Source: Glebionis coronaria (taxonomy: Eukaryota; Streptophyta; Magnoliopsida; Asterales; Asteraceae). From it: a stretch of DNA of 64,000 nt. Of the stretch, positions 22,057-33,829 are shown in pieces. The notes under the pieces were generated by a model that worked only from the letters and a program-made list of their open reading frames with translations, was not told the origin of the DNA and made no database searches. The stretch's first letter is position 1. Every line of letters begins with the position of its first letter. The position numbers were made by a program, and so were the translations under genes. The DNA lies in assembly GCA_025667525.1 (NCBI GenBank), contig CM046881.1, positions 496,207,627-496,271,626 of the forward strand, read 5' to 3'.

Positions 22057-22631
22057 TGTTGATGCAAAAGTTGGGTAGACCGAGCTTAACCCAAATTAGG
22101 CCTAATTTGGGGTCTTATGGACTCCGGCTCTCGCACCAAGTGAAACTTTCTTTAGGACCCTGAGCACTAAATAGACACCGTTAGGCTTACCGTGGGTTTG
22201 TTACCCACGATTAGACTCTGGCGTGAGAGTAAGTAATCGGTTTTGAGTATATTAGTGTTTAGGGTATTGTGTGTATCGTACCTTTGTGGAACCGAAGAGG
22301 TTCCTTTTATACTCGAGAGAGTCCAGGCTGGGCTCCCTGTTCTTGCGGCCTAAGGAAGAGATAATGACTTGAAATAGCTTGATCTTCATTATCCAACTAA
22401 GGCAAGTGTATTTCCTTTTTCCTTAGGCGAATATAACTATAATATAAGTTATATTTGGTCTGATCCTGTCGCACTGCGACGAGGACTTGGTTAAGTAATT
22501 AACCTCTTGTGCGACAGCGACTTACCGGGCTTTATGGGATATGTGCGCACAACGCACAGGTATCCAATCCATTCCTAATGGATACGGTTAGTACCCGTGA
22601 GTCGGACTATCCAGCGGACTATACGTCATCA
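22057..22631 (-). repeat. 3' LTR of C
   Basis: Opens TGTTGATGCA and closes ACGTCATCA. It is preceded in element sense by a G-rich polypurine tract (minus strand GACTGGGGGGACA, 22632-22643). It differs from the other LTR by scattered substitutions and small indels. Confidence 0.9.
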
Positions 22632-22895
22632 TGTCCCCCCAGTCTAGTGGTCGCAGGTCTAATCCGCGGCTACTAGACTATAATCAAACCCAAACATTCG
22701 CATAGTCCAAGTAGAAACATCTGATTTTAAATATTCCCACCAAGAAGACAAACATCCCCCTTTCACCTAACCTCCTTGGTACTCGGGAAAAGTGCTTGCC
22801 ACGTCATAGTTACCCCTTCATCTTCTACCATTAGATCTAGCAAGTGGGGGACACGTGGCACAAATCTAACCATGAACAGTAAAACTCAGGAAGCC

Positions 22896-22903
22896 TATAT
22901 AAA
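22896..22903 (+). promoter_or_regulatory. TATA box of antisense gene in C
   Basis: TATATAAA lies about 140 bp before the antisense start codon at 23038, after an inverted pair of CACGT motifs (near 22799 and 22852). It suggests the antisense gene has its own promoter. Confidence 0.5.
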
Positions 22904-23037
22904 CCCATCACGCCTCCTTTTGACTGTTTACTTTCTACAAACCTTCAAACCACCATTAACGCTTCTATCATTTACCATCATCACCAAATCTCTTATTAAG
23001 GTAATCCGCGCTACCACTATTTTGTATACACAGCACC

Positions 23038-23757
23038 ATGGTGAAATAGCTAACTGACACCACGTCAATCTTGACCGTTGAGCAGCTAGATGAATTTACC
23101 TCTGAGTTCTATATACCCGACTACCTACACCCAGAAGTTCCTAACCTGTAACATAATATAAGTCAGTTCCCCGCAGGGAATATAGGGTTGTACACCCGTT
23201 ACTTTGTTTAAGCAAACCAGCGTATACCTATGTCGCGCTTCCTTCTAAGCGTATTACTACACTACGAGACCCACGTCTCCCAACTACATTGCATAGGGGC
23301 AACAAAAATTTCGAATTTCGAAATAAACTGCCGCACCATAGACATAGAACCCACAGTAGATCTCTTTCGCGTTTTCTACCAACGACAATTAGCCAATGGT
23401 TGGGTATCTTTTGGTAAGCAAAAGGGTGGTATGCAATGTTTTGATGGAAAGGTAGATTCCTTAAGTAATTGGACCGACAGATTCTTCTAGGTCGATGACG
23501 CTGCCTTTCCTTTCCATTTTCCGTTCTTGACCCCTGACACCGTGAGGAAGGACCCCCTACCTGGCCCCGACTCCTACTATGCTGCAGATACGGAGACTCT
23601 GAACAACAACCGCATTCCCGTGAAACCCTATTCGGAGAGTGTTTTAGTCACTCTTGGCCTAAGCCGCGTAGTCATCTGTGGCGAGCACATGGTAATAGAG
23701 TTCCGTAGAGAGAGTGGCCAGGGTTAGTGGTCCTTCCCGCCTTCCTCATAACGTTCT
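23038..23757 (+). pseudogene. Antisense gene of C, exon 1 (gypsy-type transposon domain)
   Basis: One frame from ATG 23038 carries LTVEQLDEF, SVLLHYETHVSQLHCIGATK, NGWVSFGKQKGG and LSNWTDRFF. This resembles the plant domain I know as putative gypsy-type transposon (PF04195), whose biochemical role is unknown. The frame holds five or so stops and probably a shift near 23720. It ends at a strong donor, GTAAGT at 23758. It runs against pol of the same element; antisense extra genes are known from Tat-lineage relatives such as Grande and Retand. Confidence 0.7.
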
Positions 23758-23815
23758 GTAAGTACCATCGCATATCAGAAGACTAAAATATGTTTCCCTG
23801 TTTTCTGTTTGCTTC

Positions 23816-24263
23816 TGTTGGAAATACGTTTTTCCCAATAAAGTCTCGGTCACATCTTAGTTAGCATAGATCACGAGATATAGACTATTTAGAACTTTGT
23901 CTCTTGGAGCGACCTCCCTTAGGGGGAGATTGTTGGAAATACGTTTTACGTATTTATGAAGGATCGGTCGCTCCAACGATAATTATGTAATGGGCTCGTG
24001 ATCCACTTAGTTAATGTATAGTCCATATAGCCCACATGTAGGGTGGGCTATATATATCTCATCCTAGCATGTTAGGAGGGGTTGGTCATTTCATATTTGA
24101 TAAATCAATCTTAACTTTCTCTCTCTACTCTTCTCTTTTCTCTCATTTCTCTCTCTACACCTTCATCTCCCTTCTCATCTCTTTTATATTTATCAATCTA
24201 TCCCTCTATTAAATCCATCTAATCCAATCATGTAGAATAGGCCAAAGATCACGTAGACCTTCA
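23816..24263 (+). repeat. 5' LTR of G-II
   Basis: 448 bp, TGTTGGAAATACG...CCTTCA. The first 13 bases recur at 23931, directly after TTAGGGGGAGAT, which is also the polypurine tract before the 3' LTR. TATATATAT lies at 24049-24057, inside the 3' arm of an 11-bp stem (24025-24035 with 24043-24053). Confidence 0.85.
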
Positions 24264-26555
24264 ATTGGTATCAAGAGCATGGTTAGATTGGTTTATTCTT
24301 GTTTTTCTTTTGTTTGATTTTGATGAGTTTTGATTTAATCACGCTTAAATATTAAAAAGTTTGTATTTTTCATAAAAAGTTTGTGTTTTTATGTTTTAAA
24401 TCATAATTAAATCTTTGATTTACTTATTTTATATAAAAATCACAAATTTTTTTTATTCAAAAATCAATTTTTTTATAATCAGTTTCCATTTTAATTTTTT
24501 ACTATTAGTTTTTCTTTTATCAGTTTTTTATATAATTTTTTTATAATTTTTGATATAACCTTTTTAATAAAAGATTCGATGTTTATCAGTTTATCATATC
24601 TGGCTTGATTTTTGTTTATCAGTTTATCAGTATTATCATATCTGGGTTTTTCTTTTTTGGTCAACTGTCAAAAGTATCCTGGTTGTCATCTTTCTGTCCA
24701 AAACTGTCATTCTTAAAGTTCCGAATCAAACCAAAAGTTCCGGATCAAAACTTCCGAACGAACTTCCGAACGAACTTCCGAACGAACTTCCGAACGAACG
24801 AAGTTCCGAATGAAGCATCTTTGATTCAAACATAACGTAAAACAAAACACAAACTCAAAGAATCCATTCCCTCACCCTCACTCTTGACTGACATCAAGCA
24901 CTCCCTTCCTAAAACTTCAACTCTCGAAACACCCTGTCTTAGACGTGACCTCACCCTTGACTCTTAACACTCTCGGACCCTCCCACAAACTCTCGACACC
25001 CATTCTCAGCTCACTCATCTAAACCCTCTCAGACTCAAACACCCAAATCTCAATCCCTCGACTCACCTCTCGTATCAAAACCCTCTCGTCTCACACCTAC
25101 ACCTCTCGACAACAAGACTCGAAAAACCTCGACTCTTGACTCACCCCCACACCTCCACTCCCTCACCCATTTTCACACAAAAGACTCGACGACTCCTCTC
25201 AACTATCACCTCAAACAACTCTCGACTCATTTTTCACTCCCTCACCCAAATAAGACTTGGAACCAATCACAACAAAATCACTCGATATTTCACCATCAGA
25301 CTCTCGAATACACGAACCTTAACCTCGACAACGATACCCTCGACTCCAACACGACCCACCCACCCTCGATTCCAGACTCTCACTCATACACCCTCCGTCT
25401 CAAATTCCATCAAGACTCGAAAACGAACACAATTATAATGTCAGAATTGGTCTTGCATGTTTATAGATCTTCAAGATCTATAACATAAACCATTCATCAC
25501 AGATTTATGAAGATGTAACCATCCTTAAATTTACGAAATCATGAAAGATTTATAACAATTTTGTTATAATCTAATCTTGTTTCGATTTGTGTGACAGAAT
25601 GACCCTACAGATGATAGAAAGACTCAATAAACGCAAACAATAGATGACCTACCCGAGACCCTTTGTTAACTAAAAGATCTTGAAGATTTTCCTGGATCAA
25701 TAAAGCAAATACTGCTTCGGTTTCGAGTTTTGGTTAATTATCCAAGTGGGATTCGGTTTATTCTCAGATGATTTGTTTTGAAGAAGAGATGTATGAGTAA
25801 GATGTATCACACGTTTGATTTGAGATAAATGAAACTGGTTCACAAGATAACTGGGTATTAAAGATCTTGTATTTGGGATTGAGAGATAAGAGAAAAGGAG
25901 GAGGCGGAGGTTTCTAGGTGAGAGAAGGATGTGTATTAGGTTTTGAGAGAGAATTTTACAGTGACGGAGGATACAAGGTTTGAGGAGAGAGAGAGACAAC
26001 AGTGTTGTGTATATTTATTTAGGGCGGATAACACGAGGGTTTGGGGAGAGGACGTAATGTTTCCACGTTTTAGATGGTTATCAGATTTTTAACCTTATCC
26101 GATTTTTTTTATTTTCTTTAATTTTATTGTTTTCATTTTTTTAATTTTAGAAAGTCTCGTTTTTTTTGTTGTTAATTTTCGTTATTCCTTTTTCATTTTG
26201 AAAATTTTTTATTCTCGTTAACTTTTATTTTTATAAACAATTAATATTTTTATTTTTATTAAAAAAATTTATTTTGGAAAAATTTTGTGACATTACGTTA
26301 TAGTCGGGACAAAGTGACGTGACTACGTGACAAAAGTGTCGTGATAAAGTGACAAGGTTTAATTTGCCGACGGATTGTTGATCAGGTACTTGTCAGTGAA
26401 GACGAATTTTATAATCCATCGAGGATTTTTCAGATTTATTTACGGATCGTTTCGTTGGTTTTGTCATATTCCGTGACCTTCTGTTTCTAAGTTTCTTCAC
26501 GTATTATAAAATCTCGAAAAACAACAACATCCACGTCATTTTTAATCGATATTTA
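24264..26555 (+). other. Leader of G-II
   Basis: A 2.3-kb stretch without a convincing gene. It has T-rich tracts (24300-24600), a 12-bp repeat ACTTCCGAACGA (about 24745-24800), a C-rich section full of CTCGAC-like words (24880-25430) and AT-rich sequence. ORFs here, such as 25136-25438, are products of low-complexity composition. Confidence 0.6.
24265..24278 (+). promoter_or_regulatory. Primer binding site of G-II
   Basis: TTGGTATCAAGAGC is the initiator tRNA-Met site with one inserted A. It starts 1 bp after the LTR end. Confidence 0.7.
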
Positions 26556-28756
26556 ATGGATTCGTTCGATTCGACATGTCAAAAGGGAGAATCGCATTTA
26601 ATGCAAAACAAAGTTAGGAAAAGTGGCATCACTTCATTTCAAATGCTTCAGTCTCATCTTGTCACTCTTTCGAGGATTCAAGGAGGGAGCGAATTTGTGA
26701 CCATCTTTGGACAAGATCGTCTTATATTCATCGACTCAATATTCACCACTTTGACCCAACTCGCCGAGCAACTCAACAATGAAAGCTTTAATCACTCTGC
26801 ATCGGCACTTGCTTATAAGGCTCTTGTGACACAACTCATGCCTTTCCTCCAATTCAATATCATCAAGTCTGAAAGTTCAATGCTTTGCCAATCATTTCTT
26901 CGAGATACACATACCGAGCTTCGAGTTTTTCGTGATACAATATTGAAACTCATGACATTGGTCTCGTCTTCGATTTATGAAAGATCTCGACTTCAGCAAG
27001 CGTATGATAATGGAGTGCAAGAATCTATGATGCAGATGAAAGAGAATGGTCATACTGTTGATAACTTGGAGCCTAACAATGGCAAGAGCACGGAATTAGG
27101 AGGACAACATGATACCAGTGGCACGTCAGGGAATGTTCACGAGATATCTCTTGATGACACCTTACCCGTTTATGACGAAGAGCCTGCAAACATGGTACAA
27201 TGTAATGTTGTTTATGATGTATATGCTGATGCAATGCCGCATATTGAGCATTCTGAACCTAATATGACAAACATGGGATGGAAACGAGTGATAGCAATAC
27301 CACTTCTGATTCATCCGATGTAAGTCATAATGGGGGAGAGATTGTTCAGAATGCTATAATACATCATGATAATTGTATTATAACTGCTTCATTGACTGCT
27401 TCTGATTCCAAGATTAGAGAGCTCGAAACGATTGTTGCTCAACAATCAAAAGATCTTGAGGATGCCAAAATTGAATTTTCAAAGAAAACGAACAAATTTG
27501 AAACATATTTTGAAAAACTTGAAAAATCAAATGTTGTTCTTGAAAGAAAATTGGATCAAAAAGTGTTAGATTCTAAAGCTGAAAAGGATAATCTTTTGAA
27601 ACAAATTCAACTGCTTGAATCTAAGTTGGCATCCCAAGATAACTTACTCAAAGAGAATGAGACTTTAAAGGCCCAAGTACAGGAAAAGGTTTTTGCTATA
27701 GCTGCGTTGAAAAACGAGTTAAGGAAAACTAGAGGACCTAGTGTGGACACTAAGCTTGAAAAACCATCAATCTTGGGGAAACCGCCTACAAATCAGTTCG
27801 TCAGACAACCGACTGTCAGACAACCTACTGCATTTAGATCCGAGCGACCACAATCCTCGAGACCGCAGTTTGCCTCCCAAGTTGATTTGGTTCACTTTCC
27901 TAGACCAGTCACTCCACCATCTAGGCCCAATGTGACTAAAACAGCTTTTGCAAGACCTAATCACATGATTGCCCCTAGTTTCTCTAAGAATAGTTCAATA
28001 AATACGTCTAGAACTAGTTCAACTGATGTGCGCCATGATTTTGGTCAAAGGGAAGCTATTCAAAAGACACATGTAAGAGATAGCAATGTTCAACCTAGTC
28101 AGATGCCTTCTAGATTACCCAACACTGCTAACCGTAGCATGACGTCTCCTAGGAGCATCGATAAATCATCTAGGAATTACTCGGACATTAAATATGCTAC
28201 TTGTAAAACATGTAGAAAATGTGTCTTTACGGCAAACCATGACTCTTGTATCAAAAAATTGCTTAATGAGGTGAACTCCCGTGCTAGACTTAAATCCCAG
28301 TGGGTCGCTAAAATCAAACCCATTGGTAAAATGTGGCGCCCCACTGGTAGAACTTTCACTCTTGTAGGGAACGAGTGCCCTTTAAGTAGGATAGTCTCTG
28401 ATTCTACGAAGACTACTAGGGAGGAAATTGCAAAGGATGATACATCACTTAAGCCTGAACTTAAGATTTTCTATAAAAGGAAACGTTTGCCAACTAAGAC
28501 AAGTGAATCATCCCCTCAGGCCACCTCTGACACAAGAAAAGAAAACCGTGAACCCCCACGTGCTTCTAAAATAGATATCTCTAACCCATGCAAAAGTATA
28601 CAAACTCCTAATGAGAATGCAGGTACCAAAGTTGATGTTCCAAAAGAACGAAGCGGTCCAATCGTTGTATACCGTTCAACTAAGGACACTCTTAGAGTTT
28701 GGTTGCTGAAGAAGCAGATGTCGGAGAAACAAGTGTCTCAGGGGATTCATGGCTAA
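26556..28756 (+). pseudogene. Copia-linker-like ORF of G-II with one frameshift
   Basis: Two long overlapping frames, 26556-27323 (255 aa) and 27278-28756 (492 aa), read as one gene with a shift near 27280-27320. The second frame has a coiled coil (about residues 45-150), a Pro/Ser/Arg-rich stretch, then TCRKCVFTANHDSC (near 310) and MWRPTGRTFTLVGNECPLSR (near 350). These are hallmarks, as I recall them, of the gag-to-pol linker in Asteraceae Ty1/copia polyproteins. The 492-residue part has no internal stop, making it the best preserved of the three G copies. The stop lies only a few bases before the hairpin array. No protease, integrase or polymerase motif follows. Confidence 0.7.
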
Positions 28757-28759
28757 GCT

Positions 28760-29764
28760 CACAAGGACTTACAGTCACATAACAGACTGTAACTCGATCT
28801 CAAAAGACAGGAAAGTTCATCCCGATGATGACTTATCCTAAAAACGAGAAATTCATTTTTCTCGGGCATGAGCTTATGTTAAAAACAATTCACGTTTTTA
28901 AGCTCATGCACAAGGACTTACAGTCACATAACAAACTGTAACTCGATCTCAAAAGACAGGAAAGTTCATCCCGATGATGACTTATCCTAAAAACGAGAAA
29001 TTCATTTTTCTCGGGCATGAGCTTATGTTAAAAACATTCCACGTTTTTAAGCTCATGCACAAGGACTTATAGTCACATCACAGACTATAACTCGATCTTC
29101 AAAGAAAGGAAATTTTATCGCCGATGGTAAACTTATCCTAACAACGAGAAATTAATTTTTCTCGGGCATGAGCTTATATAAAAAACATTCCAAGTTTTTA
29201 AGCTCATGCATAAAGGCTCATCATTAAATATCAGATGATGACCCGATCTTTAATTAAAAGGAAAGTTTATCGCCGATGATAAACTTATCCTTACAACAAG
29301 AAATTAATTTTTCTCGGGCATGAGCTAATATTAAAAACATTCGAAGTTTTTAAGCTCATGCACAATGACTTACAGTTAAATGTCAGACTGTAACTCGAAC
29401 GTAAAATAAAGGAAAGATTATCTTTTATGATAACTTATCCTCTTAACGAGAAATTCACCTTTCTCGGTCATGAGCTTGTATTAAAACATTCGAAGTTTTA
29501 AGCTCAGAAAGGAAAGTGTATCTTTTAAATAAGAGAACTTTTCCTCATAACGAGAAATTAACCTTTCTCGGTCATGAGCTTTCCGTTAAAACAGTCAAAG
29601 TTTTCAAGCTCATGAAAACGACTTCTAAGTAAATGTCAGCTTAGGACTCGTTCCTCAGATAAAAGGAAAGGTTATCGCCGATGGTAACTTATCCTTACAA
29701 CGAGAAGTTTACAACTTCTCGGACTTGAGCTTTCCTAAGATATTCCAAATCTTAAGCTCAAGTA
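28760..29764 (+). repeat. Array of about seven 150-bp units, each with up to four hairpins
   Basis: Units start near 28760, 28909, 29058, 29209, 29361, 29507 (shortened) and 29615. Unit 1 hairpins: TTACAGTC/GACTGTAA (28769-28792), GGAAAGTTCATC with GATGATGACTTATCC (28810-28838), CGAGAAA/TTTCTCG (28845-28864) and GCATGAGCT/AGCTCATGC enclosing TAAAAAC/GTTTTTA (28866-28910). Later units keep the stems while changing the bases on both sides. The array starts right after the ORF stop. Confidence 0.85.
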
Positions 29765-32471
29765 ATTGGTTTTCAAAACTTTGAACACAATTTTTCAAGA
29801 ATTTCTCAAAAGGTTTTTCTAAATCTTTCAAAATTGTGTGTTCAAAAACGTTTTGATAAAAAGAGCATGTCTTCTGGAATCGATAATATTTACGAACCTA
29901 GAAATGTCATTCAATAATGACACGGGGTTGTAAATAAAGTTCGAGCAGAAGTTTAAAAGATTTAAAACATGCTCCATATGGTTTGCTATTATTTCCGATA
30001 GTAACCCGCTTTTCACTTTGAAGTCAAGCATTTCACCGGAAAGCTTTGACTTCAGAATCCGAAGTTATCATCTCCACCAACCGTAGCAACTTACAATTGA
30101 TATCTACATACTCGACGATGCGACTAATCAAACGGTGACTACAGCTCTTTCAATAGAACACGGGTCAACAATTGAGGGGGAGCAATTGTCCAGCATTCAG
30201 AATCTTTGATGCCGAGAGTGCCAAGTTCACATATTGGTGTCAAGACAACGATATCAATCATACACATGGAGTCAAGAAATAACTTCAGAAGTTACGAGGA
30301 AGACCAACATTCGTGAACAAGAACCATGTGCTTCTTTCATATGATGTTCTCCATCATTCAGGTCCAACCTCGTAAATTGCTAATATTGTGAACTAATTAT
30401 CATATATGATCTTTGCACGTGATAAAAACCTTACACTTGTGTTTAAAAGGTATTTTATTTATGTTTCAAGTACACCCTCATTAATTTGAGGGGGAGCTTA
30501 GTAATTCATGAAGATAATTGGACTTGCATTTTTCTTCCCAAATTTTCTTAAAATACTATTAAATCAATTGATATTAAGAACATTGATTGGGTTAATATTT
30601 TTAATATGGGGGAGAAAATGTGATTTAATATGGGAAATGATTAATCACAAATGGTTTGACTTAACGTGCTAGCTCATCCCGACATGTGCGAAATGTTTTC
30701 GGATATCGTGGCATATGTTAAGGGGGAGCAAAATGGATTTGCACTTCAAAATGGATTTCATGGTGACATACACTTACCCAAAACATCTCTATTCACGATG
30801 ATGAAGATTGTGGTGACATAAGGATGGTAGGATAGGTTAAAGTCCAATGATTCCTCTAGAACCGGAGGAATCTCCCCAAGGACATTCCATAGCGAGAAAT
30901 AGTAGTCCTTAGGCAAGATGGAGAAAGATTGTGAACGTAGCTAAATGCCGACCAAGTACTTAAGTTAGCACTGGAATAATCACAACAAGGTGCTAGTTAT
31001 GACGTATTGGTAAGCATTGAAGGGGTTGAAGAATGAAAAAGAATTGTAAAGATAAAGGGTGTAAAGAAAGAAGCCCTCCTTACAACCTTAGGCAGAAACC
31101 GGGTCAATTCATATGCTATTGAGATCATTTTTAATGATTCTTGATATTGAAGAAAGACATCATGGACCCAGTGATGCAATGCACAACCCTTCCCAGCTAA
31201 CTCAAATATCTCTCAAAAAGGTATTTGTTTTAATCACACGGAGATCAACACATTATCTATTGGTTTATTCACTCCGAATAAATTGGTATTGAAAAGGTGG
31301 CACTCCTCTCCAGCCTCCGATCACTAAAATCCAAAATTCACGATCGAGTCTAGAGCCATTTGAGATCATCAAATATCTCATTAGGACACACTTTCATATT
31401 TCCTTGCTTCTTCACACACTGTGAAAAGTAAGAAAGATCTTAAGAGTCCTATGCAAAATCTTCATGATCTTGCCTGAACATCCGAGTAATACGAAAGTAT
31501 TTACAATGAAGATGGAAATCCTTCTTGAGCGAATATCAAAAAGCTCATGGTAGGTGACTTGTGCGATTCTTTATGAATCAAACTTGTGATAACTGGAAAG
31601 CAACAGTGGTTTAATTCTTAAATGAATTTAAACACGTTCCAGGCCTCTACGCAATATCTTAGTGATCTTGCCAGAACATTCAGAGTAATACTATTAAGTA
31701 TTTACAGTGACGAATGGAAATCCTTCTAGTGTTAACATCAAACAGCACTTGGTAGGTAACTTGCAAGATTCTATATGAATCAAGCTAGTGACAACTGGAA
31801 AGCAACGACGGTGCGGTTCTTAATTGAACTTCACTTGTTCCAGGAACATGAATTGACGGCTTCAAATCATGCGGATAAGATTATCCAAATGATTCACTCT
31901 TTACGTTCGCAGTCAGCTTTGGACGGTCGAGTAAAGAGAACGGGTTTACCCGCGAAATCTTGTCAAGGAGGTTCTTTATTGAAACTACCTGCCACAAGTA
32001 CGATATTTAATATCGTCCAACGGTCTTCACCGACCGGAGGTAAAATGCTACCGAATTAGAATGAAATGTTCAAGGCCATTTCATCCGTGTATATTGTTTG
32101 TTGCTAACTGTCTTATGCAGCGTAACAAGAAGGTGGCATTGCGGTGTACCATCCAGAAGAAGTCGTCACCACATGCTTATACTACATACAATTAGTACTT
32201 CAACAAATTCAAGAAAGCCTGAAGGTCAAGTCTTCCGCTGTATCAAACTCTGAAGCTTTCAAGAATTTAAAAGTATAAGTATGTGGAACATGAAGTCACG
32301 AAGAGACAAATATCACAAGTGAAGAATGCACAAGGTCAAGGCAAGGAAACATGCTCAAGACTAAAGTCAAAGATCACATCAAGCATATTCACAAGAACAA
32401 GATCAAAGACTCAAGCATAGATGCTAGGTTTAAGATTTTGTAAAAAGATGTGACCTCCCTTAGGGGGAGAT
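29765..32471 (+). other. Remaining 3' non-coding region of G-II
   Basis: No gene is seen. The stretch from about 30820 onward is collinear with the G-I 3' region (19660-21060), including the duplicated 200-bp segment near 31440-31850. It ends in the polypurine tract TTAGGGGGAGAT (32460-32471). Confidence 0.65.
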
Positions 32472-32913
32472 TGTTGGAAATACGTTTTTCCCAATAAAGT
32501 CTCGGTCACATCTTAGTTAGCATAGATCACGAGATATAGACTATTTAGAACTTTGTCTCTTGGAGCGACCTCCCTTAGGGGGAGATTGTTAGAAATACGT
32601 TTTACGTATTTATGAAGGATCGGTCGCTCCAACGATAATTATGTAATGGGCTCGTGATGCACTTAGTTAATGTATATTTCATATAGCCCACATGTAGGGT
32701 GGGCTATATATATCCCCTCCTAGCATGTTGGGAGGGGTTGGTCATTTCATATTTGATAAATCAATCTTAACTTTCTCTCTCTACTCTTCTCTTTTCTCTC
32801 CTTTCTCTCTCTACACCTTCATCTCCCTTCTCGTCTCTTTTATATTTATCAATCTATCCCTCTATCAAATCCATCTAATCCAATCATGTAGAATAGGCGA
32901 AAGATCACGTAGA
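32472..32913 (+). repeat. 3' LTR of G-II, last bases missing
   Basis: Collinear with the 5' LTR, including the inner TGTTAGAAATACG start at 32587, until ACGTAGA at 32913. The final CCTTCA is replaced by inverted LTR sequence. Confidence 0.85.
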
Positions 32914-32915
32914 TA

Positions 32916-33225
32916 TAGAGAGAAAGTTAAGACTGATTTATCAAATATGAAATGACCAACCCCTCCTAACATGCTAGGAGGGGATATATATAGCCCACCC
33001 TACATGTGGGCTATATGGACTATACATTAACTAAGTGGATCACGAGCCCATTACATAATTATCGTTGGAGCAACCGATCCTTCATAAATACGTAAAACGT
33101 ATTTCCAACAATCTCCCCCTAAGGGAGGTCGCTCCAAGAGACAAAGTTCTAAATAGTCTATATCTCGTGATCTATGCTAACTAAGATGTGACCGAGACTT
33201 TATTGGGAAAAACGTATTTCCAACA
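32916..33225 (-). repeat. Inverted partial LTR closing G-II
   Basis: About 310 bp are the reverse complement of the first 312 bp of the LTR, so the element finishes in CGTATTTCCAACA. That is the complement of its own left end. Confidence 0.9.
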
Positions 33226-33239
33226 GCTTCCTTTCGTAG

Positions 33240-33725
33240 TTATGGACGTCCTTGACCTTGTCCGTGGTGCGTTTCCTGAAAATTTGTTGGTGTACTCTTG
33301 CCCTCAACAGGAAAATGAAGAATCACTCCGTGATCGTGCGTAAAAGAATACCATGGACATAGAGATTGAGGAGCCATCTATCGCTCAAGGGAGCGAAGGC
33401 ACTAGTGCTGACCAACCACCGCCCTCTCCACCGGTTCAGCAGTTGGAACAGCAGCCACCCATACAACAACAACCACCACCATTTCTTAGCTCCTCGTTGT
33501 CTTCAGATGATTATACCAGAGACGCCGAAAAAACCGTGGCTGGTTTTGAGGAAGAGGACACTACTTTCTTAAGGAAAAGACACAGAAGCCCCCATCATCT
33601 CCACATAAATCCGCACGCACCGGGGCTGGTCACTCCTGGACAGGGATGCGCACTACAGAGGAAGAGTTTGAGGAGAACCTTGCAAAGACCCCTCTACGCA
33701 CTCCTCCCGCCACCATCAATCTGAG
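33240..33725 (+). pseudogene. Antisense gene of C, exon 2
   Basis: After the acceptor at 33239 the frame reads MDVLDLVRGAFPENLLVYSC, with one stop near 33341. It continues as a Pro/Gln-rich acidic segment (33353 on; QLEQQPPIQQQPPPFLSSS). A shift near 33620-33640 moves coding to another frame ending RTPPATINL just before the donor GTAACC at 33726. No known fold is recognised. Confidence 0.6.
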
Positions 33726-33829
33726 GTAACCATTTTCTTCTATACGGTAGCGTAAACTATACATTCTTCGTTGTATCTCTGTGTGATTATACTCTAAATG
33801 TCCGCCTAACCATTACTCTTATATATCAG
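33726..33829 (+). other. Intron 2 of antisense gene
   Basis: Starts GTAACC and ends ATATATCAG. Splicing joins CTGAG to CGACGAA in the frame that reads TINLSDE, and the intron is AT-rich compared with its exons. Confidence 0.6.

Larger units (their letters stand above)
23816..33225 (+). mobile_element. Element G-II: non-autonomous LTR element with inverted LTR at its right end
   Basis: The insert is bounded by GCTTC duplications (23811-23815 and 33226-33230). It comprises a 5' LTR (23816-24263), primer site, leader, coding region (26556-28756), hairpin repeat array (28760-29764), further 3' non-coding sequence, a 3' LTR lacking its last bases (32472-32913) and then an inverted partial LTR (32916-33225). 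No pol domain is seen. G-II has a different LTR from G-I and G-III but the same internal design. Confidence 0.85.
23758..33239 (+). other. Intron 1 of antisense gene, split by G-II
   Basis: The donor GTAAGT and the acceptor TTTCGTAG (33233-33239 region) bracket G-II. Without G-II and one GCTTC duplication, the intron would be 67 bp, ending in a continuous pyrimidine-rich tract. Confidence 0.6.

Noticed and set aside
25136..25999. ORFs of about 100 codons on both strands of the G-II leader
   Set aside because: They lie in C-rich low-complexity sequence with biased composition, have no motif and are absent from G-I and G-III.
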